From Cyclina sinensis (lineage: Eukaryota > Mollusca > Bivalvia > Venerida > Veneridae): 64,000 nt of DNA. The DNA lies in assembly GCA_012932295.1 (NCBI GenBank), contig JAAONU010000006.1:34044607-34108606 (forward strand). Reading direction: 5' to 3'. Below are positions 13,117 to 25,398 of this stretch, piece by piece. Under the pieces are notes generated by a model. That model was not told the DNA's origin and searched no databases. It worked only from the letters and a program-made list of their open reading frames with translations. Position 1 is the first letter of the stretch, and the number at the start of each line of letters is the position of its first letter. The position numbers and the translations under genes were made by a program.

Positions 13117-14143
13117 AACCTGATTTATAATCTTTCATGAAGTATGCTTGAAAATAAAATGCCACAAAAGCTTGAAAAGGTCTTTACTAAATCATTGTAT
13201 TCATAAACATGCAACATGAAAAAATAATTTATTATCTAGAATCATTTAATAACAGTTCATGCACAATTAACTTCATTGCTGAGGAAAGTTCATGACTTTT
13301 CCAGAGAGATGTTTGCCATTATGTGTAGTTCCACTTGCTTGAACATTTTTCCTTTCTGACATACAAAGGACATCTCCATATTAGTCCCTTTATCAAACTA
13401 CCTACACATTCAATTTTTTGTTATATTTCTCCTTTGATCATCAAGCAGTCATTAACTTTATCAATGGACAATTCTGAACTGCTCATATTTCATTCATTTA
13501 GTATTTCTTTTTGTATGCTTTGAAAGAAAATGTTTAATCTTAACTTTCATGTACTCTGAATAATTTGACAAAAACTATAGAAATTTGATAATTCTTACTT
13601 CTGTTAGATGCAACTGGAAATTGTCTGCAAAAGGTCACCTGACAAATGTCTTTGCTCAAGAAAGTTAAGTTACAATTTAAAGATTCCATTTACCACAGGA
13701 AAGCTAAATTCCTTTGATTAAGAATTATTTGCTTTTGCTTTTGTTTCCATGTCTGTATTATGAGCTGTCTGTAAATACTTTTCTGATTGGATTTTGAAGT
13801 CACAAATTTGATAAAAGATTGTTCAATTTCCCTGAAAATGATATAGTATGCTTTTACTTCAAGATGATAATTTATTGGGCGACAATAAAATGAAATCGGC
13901 TGGAATTTAACAGACTTTTTTGTCACAGCTCTTCTTTGCCTTTTTTTACCACCATTCACACTTGAGAAAAAAGATCCACTTATTTATGGAGTGTATTTGA
14001 GTGGAAATATTTGCCGTTATGTTTAAAAAGGGAGATTGTTTTATATTTAAGGATTATATATATTTTGTTTTAGTCTGTGTTTAAACTATATATTTTTATG
14101 TAGATTTTTCCTTAGTGCTTTCCAATGCACTTGACTTGTAGAG

Positions 14144-14149
14144 AATAAA
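14144..14149 (+). terminator. Polyadenylation signal AATAAA
   Basis: AATAAA in GAGAATAAAGCTAT, followed by a T-rich stretch. A second AATAAA lies at 14216-14221. Either could end the transcript of the gene at 4858-11742. Confidence 0.4.
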
Positions 14150-14479
14150 GCTATATCATTTTAACTTGTCTTTAGCTGTTCATTCCTAAATCTACTCTGT
14201 AAAATTGTCAAACTGAATAAAACTGACTACAGCTGCTATGAAAGTCATGCATTAAAATGTGGATGTTAAGGAACAATCTGCTTTTAAACAGCAGTTTCAA
14301 AACTTACAGCAATCACCGGGCACATTCCACTCTCAATTTGGAATTTCATATTGAAATACATCAACATGTAAACATCAAACAGACAAAGAAATATCATGAT
14401 TTCAAGATATTTTCCCTCAAAACATGCATGCACACTATAAAAATATATTTTCAATACAAAAAGCCAAAAGCCAAATCTG

Positions 14480-16500
14480 CTCCACTCCTCTGGTGCAACC
14501 CACATTGTTGCCCATTAGACCACATTCTTGCCCTTAAACTCCAAGCCCTGTATTGTTAACAAACCTCTGCCCTTGAGAAACTAATCTCAATTTGGAACTC
14601 TTAGCCATCTTATCTTACCTAAAAGCCTGACCTGAGAAATCTAATCTCTCTCTTAAACTCTTACCTGTCTTGCCTACCTAACCACAGTCCTTGGGAATCT
14701 ATCACTCTTAAAGTCCGGCCCTCCTGCCCTACCTAGCCACTGCCCTGAAGAATCTTTGCCCATTCTTAAACTCCAAGCTCTCTGGCCTTTAAATATACCC
14801 TACCACTGCCTTTGGGAACCTAATCTCACTCAAGGCAAATCCCTTAGGAATCAAATCTCACTCTTAAAAACACCTATCCCTCTAGCCTTCCACATCCTCA
14901 GTCCTTGGAAATCCCGTCTAATTTTTCAACTGCAAGCCCTCAAGCCTTACTAACCATTGCCCTTGGGAATCTAATCTCTCTCTTAAACTCCAGATACTCT
15001 AGCTTTACCTAACCACTGGCCATGAGAATCTGATATCTCTCTTGAACTCCAAGCCCTTGGGAATCTAATCTCTCTCTTAAACTCCAAACACTCTTGCCTC
15101 ACCCAACCACTGCCCTTGGGAATCTATTCCCAATCTTTATTTATTCTTTACCATCTTGCCTAACCCAACCACTGCCCTTAAAATCTATTCTCAATCTTTA
15201 TTAACTCTTTGCCCTCTATAGCCTAACCCAACAACTGCCCTTAGAAATCTATTCTATGTCTTTATTTACTCTTTGCCCTATGGCCTAATCCAACCACTGC
15301 CATTTAGAATCTATTAACAGTCTTTATTTACTTCTTGCCCTCTGGCCTAATTCAACTACGGTCTTTAGGAATCTATTCTCAGTCTTTATTTACTCTTTGC
15401 CCTCTGGCCTAATCCAACCATTGCCCCTAGGAATCTATTCTCAGTCTTTATTTACACTTTGCCCTCTGGCCTAATCCAACCATTGCCCTTAGGATTCTAT
15501 TCTCAGTCTTTGTTTACTCTTTGCCCTCTGGCCTAATCCAACTACTGCCCTTAGGAATCTATTCTCAGTCTTTATTTACTCTTTGCCCTCTGGCCTAATC
15601 CAACCATTGCCCTTAGGAATCTATTCTCAGTCTTTATTTACACTTTGCCCTCTGGCCTAATCCAACCATTGCCCTTAGGAATCTATTCTCAGTCTTTATT
15701 TACTCTTTACCCTCTGGCCTAAACCAACTACTGCCATTTAGAATCTATTAACAGTCTTTATTTACTTTTTGCCCTCTGGCCTTATCCAACCACTGCCCTT
15801 AAGAATCTATTCTCAGTCTTTATTTACTTTTTGCCTTCTGGCCTAATCCAACCATTGCCCTAAGGAATCTATTCTCAGTCTATATTTAATCTTTACCCTC
15901 TTTCCTAACCCAACCACTGACCTTGGGAATCTATTTTCAATCTTTATTTACTCTTTGCTCTCTGGTCCAACCCAACCACTGCCCTTGGAAAATTATTCTC
16001 TACTTTTATTAACTCTTTGTCTGCTAGCCTTACCCAACCAATTCCCCTTGGGAATCTATTCTCATACTTTATTTTAAAACTGTTTTTCTTTAGCCTTACC
16101 CAACCTGTCTGACTGCCCTTTGGAATCTATTCTCAATCTCGATCATTAACTCTTTGCCTTCTCGGCCTAACCCAACCACTGCACCTGAGAATCTATTCTC
16201 AATCTTTATCATTAACTCTTTGATCTCTGGCCTAATCCAACCTCTGCACTTTGGAATCTCTTCTCAATCTTTATTAACTTTTTGCCTTCTAGCTTCACCT
16301 AACCACTGCCCTTGGGAATCTGTTCTCAAACTTTATTAACTTTTTGCCCTATACTTCCCTTGGGAATCTATTCTCAATCTTTATTTACTCTTTGCCCTAT
16401 AGCCTCACCCAACCACTGCACTTGAGAATCCTACCTCTTCTTAAACTTTTAGTCTTACCCAACCACTGCCCAACCTTTCCAACACTCCCTGGAACCAATT
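14480..16500. repeat. 62-bp minisatellite array, about 2 kb
   Basis: Unit resembles CCTCTGGCCTAATCCAACCA then TTGCCCTTAGGAATCTATTC then TCAGTCTTTATTTACTCTTTG. Successive CCTCTGG words at 15401, 15463 and 15525 give a 62-bp period. The centre (about 15,180-15,900) is most uniform and both edges are strongly diverged, as expected when an array is homogenised from the middle. Roughly 32 units. Small open frames here are artefacts. Confidence 0.9.
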
Positions 16501-16983
16501 TTCACACTATTTAAAACAGGTCTTTTAAGCAATGTAGAATACCATAAATAACTTAGTTTATAATACTCTTAGTAGGAAAGTCAATCTATTGATCTTTAGT
16601 CAAAATGTCCTAAAAGTAGTGAGATATTTTACATAAATAAGAGGTTATTGAAAATAAACAAAATAACTTTTGAGGTAACTTTTCAACTCTTAGCTTTTAA
16701 TACTCTTTAAAAATGGCTTTAAACTATTTTTGTTTTGCCTTGTAACAATATTGATCCTTCTTTAGTGCATAAATGATTAAATATTGTATTTTATTCTTAA
16801 CATACAAAACTGCATTATACTGAAACAAGATCTGCATCAATAAAATGTCATAGAAAATTGTGATTAAAATGCAATGGAGTTTACAAAGGTTATGATAACA
16901 AATTAATATATTAAATACATTCATTTTAAAGACTTATTGACTGGCTTTAATTGAATTAATGTAATTGACAACTACACCTGGAA
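16501..16983. other. Intergenic, nothing recognised
   Basis: AT-rich DNA without coding or repeat signal. Confidence 0.4.
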
Positions 16984-17395
16984 ACAAGAGCTCCAGGGAG
17001 TGGCACCAACACGTACTTGCCTGATTTGATTTTTTTTTTTTTGAATGGAAATCCAGCTAGCAAGTACCTACACATCCAAAAAAAGGCAAAATAAGGAAGT
17101 GAAAAAAAATTTGCAAGTACCTACTCATCCCAGAAAAAGAAAAAGGAAACAAAAACATTTTTTATTACCTTAGATAATAATATATACCCATCCAAAAACT
17201 TAAGAAATTAATTAATTAATTAGATCTTCAAAGTTTTTCCCATTTAACTATATATAAGCCAAAGGGCAGGGTCAATACTGAGCTGGGGATCATGATTTGA
17301 ATCAGATTGGTAGAAGTCCACTAAACAATGCTTCACACCAAATATCAAAACTCTCTGGATTTGGATGCTTTCTGTATCTTGCACTATCTCCCAAA
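16984..17395 (+). mobile_element. Helentron-like element, family F, 5' part
   Basis: Begins ACAAGAGCTCCAGGGAGTGG, the same ACAAGAG start as families A, B and D. Its inner part (GGCAGGGTCAATACTGAGC, TGATTTGAATCAGATTGGTA, TAGAAGTCCACTAAACAATG) resembles the family A core. A 3' end was not found; the sequence runs into a 20-bp direct repeat at 17396. Confidence 0.5.
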
Positions 17396-17989
17396 ACCAC
17401 AGGTGCTCGGCGCGTTGATTGGTCAGTAAACTGAAGTTTTTTTCATCTAAAATAGGTTTATCTATTTATTAAATGACTGTCATACAATTTTCTTCTCTTC
17501 CAAAAAAATTTTTTATATGGTACATATATAATAGAGTAAAGGTATACAACTCATTTCACCAAAACCTACAGTCAACATAGTTAAACGATCATTGTCACGT
17601 CAATTTTCCACCAATTTTACACTTTTATACACCAATCTGTACAGAATTGACCACTCTCTATGAAAATCGAACTGTCATCGCAAGTGTTTTTACTGTCTGA
17701 TAAATATTAAACGGAAACAGGCCGAAAACGTTACTCGTCAGAGATCTGACCGCTGGCACTCTTTGAAAAACACAAGAGTAAAACCATAGAAAAACGTAAA
17801 TCATGCAGTATTTACTGCATTATATCCATCTGTCTGATAAAATACTTCAATTTTACATTATACTGAACAATGAAATAGTCATAACTAAGCTAAGCTAACC
17901 TTATTTCTTATCCAATGAGAAAACGTCTTACAAAAATACCGTGTTTTTCATCAACAGACCAACATACAGACCACAGGTGCTCGGCGCGT
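17396..17989. mobile_element. Segment flanked by a 20-bp perfect direct repeat
   Basis: ACCACAGGTGCTCGGCGCGT occurs at 17396-17415 and again at 17970-17989, 574 bp apart, with different bases on each side. A perfect 20-mer repeated this way fits a target-site duplication around a 554-bp insertion, but no poly(A) tail, microsatellite tail or inverted ends were found, so the nature of the insert is unknown. Confidence 0.45.
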
Positions 17990-18232
17990 GGATAAATATG
18001 TTTAGATACTGAAATATTGAGGACAGAACCCGAAATTCTGTGTAATAGAATTAATATAGTTATGCAATCTCCTTTTTCTATGCCATCGGATATATTAACA
18101 ATACAATAACAAAGATGCAATGTGTTGTGTGGAAAAAGTAGTACAGTCATAAAAATGTCTACAGCAGTGCAGTCATAAAAACAATCCAGAACGTGACTGA
18201 CTGAAATATGAAAAATTGTAAACATACTAATA

Positions 18233-18688
18233 ACAAGAGCCATGTTACACATGGTTAATCCCCCCGCCGGGAAGAAGCTACCAGAAGGTTGTACTTTCAA
18301 ACACTCAATGTAATAATGTTTGAAGAAAATCCCACAAAAAATAGGCAAGGTAGAGTTATTGTTCTTGCAAACTGCACTTCCTACCAATGTGCTATGTCAG
18401 TGTATTAAGTTTGAAGAAAATCGCTCAAGCACTTTTGGAGTTATGCTTCGGACTAAGTTTTTCAATTAAATCTGATAAAGGGGAATAATTCTAAAAGTAG
18501 GCAAGGTAGAGTTATTATTCTTTCACACTGCACCTACTCCAAATGTGCTCTTTCAGTATATGAAGTTTGAAGAAAATCACTCAAGTACTTTTGGAGTTAT
18601 GCTCTACACAAAACTTGAACGGACGGACACACGGACGGACAGAGACCATTTCTAATATCCCCTCCGCCTTTGGCGGGGGGGATAATAA
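18233..18688 (+). mobile_element. Helentron-like element, family B, complete
   Basis: Begins ACAAGAGCCATG, with the left inverted-repeat arm TTAATCCCCCCGCC at about 18256-18269. The core contains two units 156 bp apart (GGCAAGGTAGAGTTATT at 18344 and 18500). It then has an ACGGACGGACAC-type microsatellite (about 18613-18642) and ends CCGCCTTTGGCGGGGGGGAT, a short hairpin whose right half is the inverted counterpart of the left arm. The 159-codon minus-strand open frame that overlaps it is not a gene. Confidence 0.75.
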
Positions 18689-18736
18689 GTTCAAGAATTC
18701 AAGAATTAGATATACATGTATATGCTGGGATTTTTA

Positions 18737-19643
18737 AAATGTAAACAAGTAAATCTGATAAAGGGGAATAACTCTAAAAAATAGGCAAGGTAGAGTTATT
18801 GGACTTGCACACTGCACTACCTACCAATGTGCTCTGTCAGTGTATGAAATTTGAATAAAATCCCTCAAGTAGTTTTGGAGTTATGCTCCGGACAAAATTT
18901 ATCAAGTAATTCTGATAAAGGGGAATAACTCTAAAAAAAGGCAAGGTAGAGTTATTGCACTTGCACAATGCACTCCCTACCAATGTGCTCTGTCAGTGTA
19001 TGAAGTTTGAATAAAATCCCTCAAGTAGTTTTGGAGTTATGCTCCGGACAAAATTTATCAAGTAATTCTGATAAAGGGGAGTTACTCTAAAAATAGGCAA
19101 GGTAGAGTTATTGGACTTGCACACTGCACTACCTACCAATGTGCTCTGTCAGTGTATGAAGTTTGAATAAAATCCCTCAAGTAGTTTTGGAATTATGCTC
19201 CGGACAAAATTTATCAAGTAATTCTGATAAAGGGGAGTTACTCTAAAAATAGGCAAGGTAGAGTTATTGGACTTGCACACTGCACTACCTACTAATGTGC
19301 TCTGTCAGTGTATGATGTTTGAATAAAATCCCTCTGGCAGTTTTGGAGTTATGCTCCGGACAAAATTTATCAAGTAAATTTGATAAAGCGGAATAACTCT
19401 AAAAAAAGGCAAGGTAGAGTTATTGCACTTTCACACTGCACTACCTACCAATGTGCTCTGTCAGTGTATGAAGTTTGAATAAAATCCCTCGAGTAGTTTT
19501 GGAGTTATGCTCCGGACAAAATTGTTTCGGACGGACGCACGGACGCACAGACGGACGGACGCACAGACGCACGGATGCGTGGACGCACGGACGGACGAAG
19601 GGCATTCCTAATATCCCCTCCGCCTTTGGCGGGGGGATGAATA
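18737..19643 (+). mobile_element. Helentron-like element, family B, with five-unit tandem core
   Basis: GGCAAGGTAGAGTTATT occurs at 18784, 18940, 19096, 19252 and 19408, an exact 156-bp period. The array is followed by a GGACGGACGCAC microsatellite (about 19529-19600) and the terminal hairpin CCGCCTTTGGCGGGGGGAT. The left ACAAGAG end is not preserved (AAACAAGTAAATCTGAT takes its place). Open frames on both strands over the microsatellite are artefacts. Confidence 0.75.
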
Positions 19644-19982
19644 AGCTAATTAGCAGAGGTTGTTCCATGAAATTATTCCAGTTATCCCACACAAAGATGC
19701 TCAACATATGAAAGGTTAAACAGGGATCACATATTCGGATAAAAGACACACTGATATTTACATTGTGGAACTTTAATATGTTTCATCAAAATCATGGTCC
19801 TTCAGATGATCCATTTTTTGTTTTGTTTTGTTCAGAAATATACATTTTGTACATTTTGTGCATTATCAAAATAACAAATGGGTACCATGCTTAGAACAAT
19901 TTATAGGTGTGTAAACAAAATGGATTGTTACTTTTTCTTTCTTGCTGGTTTTCTGTATCAAAATCTTTAATATTTTATCTTT

Positions 19983-20045
19983 ATGATGATGATAATAATA
20001 ATTATAATCTTAATAATAAAATAATAATAATGATATTAATAATGT
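19983..20045. repeat. AT-rich (AAT)n-type simple repeat
   Basis: GATGATGATAATAATAATTA and neighbouring imperfect AATAAT units. Confidence 0.8.
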
Positions 20046-20113
20046 ATCAGTATAACATATATTGGTCAGCCAGCAAAAAGACAAATAAATAAATGATTGA
20101 ATTAGTTTCATAC

Positions 20114-20270
20114 CTTGGCCATTTCAATGTAAATGCTAACAAATGATTCAAAAATTAACATTCCACTGATCTGAAGACTCTCTTGATTCCAAATAGAGGG
20201 ATGATTACGAAGGCAAAATGTGTGCCTTGGCACAAACCTTTGCCTCCTCTCCAGCCGATAGTCTTTCAGT
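20114..20270 (-). other. Possible orphan exon, minus strand
   Basis: On the minus strand one frame stays open for about 50 codons and ends at a good donor (AAG|GTATGA, donor GT at 20112-20113). It includes VPRHTFCLRNHPSIW and SLQISGMLIFESF. I recognise no family, and the upstream acceptor is weak with no pyrimidine tract. It lies next to a repeat. It shows no resemblance to the expected next exon of the calcium sensor gene that crosses this strand further right. Confidence 0.15.
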
Positions 20271-20284
20271 GCTTTAAATGCTTT

Positions 20285-20585
20285 GATAATCTATCTATTT
20301 GGGTTTATTCATTGTTGGTACTGGTTGCCCATATGACCAATGCCCCCTGCAGATATTAGTTATTTTGTGTTGTAGGGCATAGTGCAAGATAAAGAAAGCA
20401 TCCCATTCTAGAGACACCCTTGGCTCTTTTGCATGCTTAAGAAGTGTGCAGCACTAATACATGGGACCTCAGTTTAACAACTCATCCAAAAGACAATTAG
20501 TAATGTTATTGTGGAGGAGCAGGGGATCGATCTTGTGACCCGTTTTACCAGTCCAGCATGTTACCATTGGACCACTGATTTACTT
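20285..20585 (-). mobile_element. tRNA-derived SINE, family D
   Basis: Read on the minus strand, the head near 20585-20510 has AGTGGTCCAATGGTAACATG (A-box-like) and AAGATCGATCCCC (B-box-like), followed by a body with GGATGCTTTC-like and GGTCATATGGGCAACCAG words. The body or tail recurs at 12415-12490 and about 47008-47110. Confidence 0.55.
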
Positions 20586-20659
20586 GATTATGTTTTCTTG
20601 GCCTCTTATCGATACAATATGTGCTCATAATTCATGCAATCAATAACTAAAGTTACATA

Positions 20660-21530
20660 ACAAGAGCTATCTGTTAGACATTGCACTCAGCTATTTGCAG
20701 CTAATGAGTTTAAAGCTGCTTGTGAAACATATAGGTAACACTGGGATAAAAAAAGCAACATCTCAGCACTGTGACTTTGACCTTTGGACCCCCAAAAGAA
20801 ATAGAAAAGAAATCATCCTTCATGTGGGACAAGTCCATGAGTAAGTTCTCATGCAGGTAGGAGAAAGCCAGTTATGGTCCCAAAAAATGGTTTCCTTATT
20901 TCGAGGCATTGTGTCACTTTGACCGTTGATGGTTCAACCCCAAAATCAATAGGGATCATTGATTGGGTGGAAGTACATGTCAGTTTTCATGCAAGTAGAT
21001 GATAATGAGAGCAATTTATGGTCTGGAAATGATTGTGTCTATGGACAGATTGATAGACAGAGAAATGGACATATGCAAGCTAATTCAAGTATACCCAAAA
21101 CAACTTCATATGCATGACAGTAGGTTGCATATAAAACTTTAATCACAATTTTCCAAATCCAAAAAAGTGTCATATGAATTAAACTAAGTTTCAAAGCAAT
21201 AATCAAATCTGCTAATAAAAATATATGCACCATAGTAAATTATTAGCAAACTTGTACTGTAATCATTTTTTTGTAGGCAAAACCTTAACAAAAATTTCTA
21301 AGTTTGAAAGGGGCATTAATTGACAAAAAAATCTGCTTAGAGTTATCTTACTTGAGGTATGTTGTCTCTTAACATCTTTTTAAAGTTTCAAGCCAATCCA
21401 GTTAATGATTGCTGAGGAACAAGCATGACAGTATGTCAAATGCTAATCAAGATTTCTAAGTCAAAAAAGGACCATAATTTGCCTTAAATTCGATCAAGAG
21501 TTATCTAACTTGTTTTTTTAATACCCCTGA
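20660..21530 (+). mobile_element. Helentron-like element(s), family D
   Basis: Starts ACAAGAGCTATCTGTTAGAC. Inner words such as CTTTGACCTTTGGACCCCCA match the style of the other families. A GACAGATTGATAGACAGAG stretch at 21043-21062 may be a decayed GGAC-type microsatellite. Further right, ATTTCTAAGT at 21294 and 21452 marks two tandem units of about 158 bp that could be the core of a neighbouring or continuing copy. Ends are unclear. Confidence 0.45.
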
Positions 21531-22433
21531 AGACATTAGTGAAGGATTAAATCATTAGGCATTGCTGGTTAATAAGAGGTACGTAGATAGCAAGCAGCTG
21601 GCAAAACCTTAACCAAGGTGTGATATCGCTGACACTGACACCTACACCAGATGAGTAGAATAGCCTGACTTACTTTGTGTAGCTAGTTGAGCTAAAAATT
21701 AGCCTATAAAAGGCATTTAAAATATTCTTATCTTACAGACAGAACTCTCCTATAACTGATGGCGTATTTATATGAGGCAAGCCAAGACAAAGTGAAAGAC
21801 AATTTCCTTCACCAGTCGACCAATATCTTTGTATTATCAATCAGATCTTATGACCAATATCAGCTCTGGTAGTCTAAAATAAGAAGTCATTAATGAAATA
21901 GCTGTATGAACCATTAAGAAGATCTCATGCTTTTAAGAAAATGCAATTACATGGCTGGGACTACGAAAATATTGATTGGTAAAATAATTTTCCACTTAAC
22001 ACAAAACAGCTTGGCGTGTAAGAAACTTCCTCCATGTCATAATATAGACGTCATTACTCCTGTGCTTGACAGGATTTGTAATTATAAGACCTCACTTATC
22101 AGCTGCTCTTAAGCAGAATCAATGAATTGCCTAAAACACTGTTATCATTGGTACTTTGTTGAATTATTTGATTTCTTTAAAAGTTCGGGATACTTTATAG
22201 TTTGGTTCCAGAGAAAACGTAAAATTCTGCTGCTACATGTCTGTTCTCAACGCACTGTACTGACTTTGCTGCAGAATTTAGTGGCATCTCAGGTGAATTT
22301 AGCTGAATCTGTCAAATTGCTTAACTATTGTACCGGATTTTTTGACTTAGTTGTATTAAAATTGATTTTGACCTACATTTGAAACGAATGAAATTGTTAG
22401 ATACAAAATCTCCCAAACAAACGTTCTAACATG
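21531..22433. other. Intergenic, nothing recognised
   Basis: The 86-codon plus-strand frame at 22122-22382 resembles no family I know. No repeats identified. Confidence 0.35.
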
Positions 22434-22700
22434 ATGTGGCTGACAAAAGATGACCCCCGACCTGTTGTCTGTAAAGCAGGATTTCAGAGTCGGACAAGGC
22501 TTTTTACAATTTTTTTCAATCATGAAGGCCCGGTGGCTGTAGATGTTCTACCAGAAAAAGCAACCATGACTGGACGATATTACAGATAAAGTTTACTCCC
22601 GCAGGTGGTTTCTAATTTGAATGACAGCCGTCCCATCACAGGAACTTCTAGAATTATGATTTTGCATGACAATGCCAGTGCCCATAGAACAGGGGACTGA
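22434..22700 (+). pseudogene. Mariner-family transposase relic
   Basis: One plus-strand frame reads WLTKDDPRPVVCKAGFQSRT, then LFTIFFNHEGPVAVDVLPEK, then a stop (TAA after GRYYR), and continues in the same frame with SLLPQVVSNLNDSRPITGTS and IMILHDNASAHRT before TGA at 22698. ILHDNASAHRT corresponds to the segment around the second catalytic Asp of mariner transposases (LHDNARPH-type motif). The N-terminal helix-turn-helix and the last catalytic residue region are missing or unreadable, and no terminal inverted repeats were found. It is an old, dead, partial copy. Confidence 0.75.
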
Positions 22701-25398
22701 AACCCAGAGTTGTCTACACTCATAAAGGCAAAAATAATCATAGCTGCCAGAAAGGCACTGACAATTTAAGCTCATTGCTGGCCAGTCAAGTGAGCTCCAT
22801 ATAGTTAGATAAACATATCACAGAAATTAAGACAATGTTGACACCTAAACATTGAAAATTACAAACACCATTGATAACATAAAGAAAGTATTAGGTTTTC
22901 AGTTTTAAAGACCATAGTAAACATATAAGGGTAAAAATCACAACATTGTAAAACTACTAAGAATGGTACTAAGCACCAAACCAGTCTAATTACACTTGTG
23001 CTTGTGGTAATGCCTATTATCAATGAAGTGTTTGAATGCACTGTAATGACTAGAGATGTCATGCTTGGATAGCCCATGAAAGTCAATACAACTTATTTCC
23101 AATGGGGTCCTTGAATAGGGATGTTAAAGCTGAGTAATATATTTGAAATGACAAATCTTGAATGAGTCCTCATAAAAGAAACCTAAATTTATTTTTCTAA
23201 ACTTTCCCACTGTTACTGCTGCTATTATGCATAGGGTAAGGTCCATGTTTAGAAAGGAATTACCAAAATACCTTTGCAGACCATACCTTTTCAATCTGGG
23301 ACCATATATTTTTACAATGCAAATAAAACATTACGTAAAGTGAGATATATGAGTGGTTTGTCATTGATATTTGATGACTTTTAAAGTAGTGAAAATCCCT
23401 GTAAAAAGTAATAAAATGAACAATGGTTATGATTTAGTTGTCTATAAGCCTTGGTAAATATAAAATAACTTCTACAACCAATAACAACTGTAGTGTTGTA
23501 ATTTCAAATAACCCCCACAGTGACTTCACAGGATATTAAGCAAACAAGCACATTTTTCTTTGTGAGTGAGTGGCTGGGTGAGTGAGTGAGCAAGTTTACT
23601 CAGTTTTAACATCCCTTTCAATAACTAAGGTATATACCTAATTCATTGTGAATGGCCCCAGAGGAGATCGAACAGGGGTCTCCTGATTTAAATGTCATTA
23701 GGTCATGAGGACAAAAGGATCCAGTACAGAGAAATGGAAATAAAATTGACTGCCTTTGTATCTGGGTAGACCCATTGATCATTTATGAGACTATAATTGG
23801 AAAATAAACCAACAGACTGGCCTTCTGACTATGTATGAAAAAATAGAGCAAAAAACAGTTTAGACATGCAGGCTGTGAACCTGGTCTGCACTGTTTATAA
23901 AGGCATTAACAATTAATTGTTGCCTAGCAGGTTATATAAGGTTTAAACCAGAAAATCCTGTAAAACATCATAAATAGTAAATACTGTAACAGTTTTCCCT
24001 AAATATTGTCTAAATTAGAAGTAGAAATAAAAAAATAAAAAAAACCCCGAAGAAACTGTTTCTTTTATTACTGTTCAATTAAGAATATGATAATTAAAAA
24101 CACAGCAAGCTGATCAAGACAATGGTTACCACTTGCTTGATGAAAACTAGAGGTGATTCAAAAACCAATCTGTCATTTTTATTCCGGAGCGTTCTACATC
24201 ATGACTTATTTCTTTTCAGACTACTGACTATGAACATGCATGTGTTTGCAAGTGTTAATGTAACTAAATTATATGTAAAAATTCATATAAAAGCACACTC
24301 CAGTTTCATATGAGTTCCAACTCACACTTCAAACCTCCTCTATATTATAGCAAAGAAAAAAAGTCTGATAAAAAAAGATTCTTTACCCTTGCCCTGCAAA
24401 ATGTCAAAGACTTGACTATGATTTATGAATAGACAGATCAATAAATCATAAAGGCTTTTCAACTGAATGCTGAAAAACTTAATGATATACAGTGCAGACT
24501 ATTATCACACTGCAGTAGATGTGGTCATGGTCTGCAGTGGTCTGCAAAGGTAAGGCATGTATATATAGTGTAACAGCTCAGTGTCCTATAAGAAAGAAAT
24601 GCCATGCATTGTCATGATACCCAAAGGAGCAATTTTATAATACCTTCACATTTTGCATCTGAAATTTAATTTCTGACAAATTAAGTTCAGGAAGTTAATA
24701 AAGAAAATTACTTGTGCAGTGGCTGAATATTTCATTATACTTAATTAACAAAGACTTTAAATGCTACCCTTAGATGTTCGACAGATCAAAACTATTAAAG
24801 TCCATCTAAAGTGTCAAACATGTAACACTGAACCTTAATAACTATCTGCAAATATTCTGAAAAGTTATTACTGAGATGCTCAATTTAGACTTTTATTTTC
24901 TATATAAGCAGCTTTGGAAGACAAAGCAAGATTAATCCATTAACACAATTTCAGTTGCATAAGCTGGCCAACTTAACTTTTAAACATTATGATCAAAGTT
25001 GAAGTATTAAATGATCTTTATTGCAATTTTAGTGTTATTCATTTACTCTTAACACTGAATAGATCAGCTTATAAATATGTGTTAAAATCATGTTGTGTTA
25101 AATCTTCAATCCTTTAGAGAGAATGCATGTGAATAAAGGGAGCTAACTCTTTTATGAAACACAATGCTAAATTATAGCAACGATTTCAAAAAAACAAAAA
25201 CAAACACACAAAAAACGTTTTGGAAAAATCATCAACAAAGAATAGCTTTTAGTTTGATCATAATTGGACAGCTTATTGTAAGACTGGAGAGATCAAGTTA
25301 ACAACGGGAACTGGTTTTGGCTTTCAAAGCCACCTTGTACCCAACTCTGCCCAGTCTAGATGGTTCTGTTGGGTGATAATATAAAGACATTTACATAC
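22701..25398. other. Non-coding, downstream part of the calcium-sensor locus
   Basis: AT-rich sequence. If the calcium-sensor gene continues to lower coordinates, this is intron 3; I searched the minus strand by eye for the next exon (expected FFP and Asp-x-Asn-x-Asp-Gly loop residues) and found none. A GAGT-rich short repeat lies at 23560-23590. Confidence 0.4.

Larger units (their letters stand above)
11743..14170 (+). other. Probable 3' UTR of the repeat-protein gene
   Basis: About 2.4 kb without coding signal follows the stop codon up to the first good poly(A) signal. It contains a short tandem repeat at 12962-13116 and a fragment of tRNA-like repeat family D near 12415-12490. The UTR may be shorter or end at the later signal. 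Confidence 0.4.

Noticed and set aside
17908..18387. 159-codon minus-strand frame
   Set aside because: It overlaps the 20-bp direct repeat segment and the family B element and shows no protein family features.
22122..22382. 86-codon frame just upstream of the mariner relic
   Set aside because: Does not resemble the transposase N-terminus and is in AT-rich DNA; no support.
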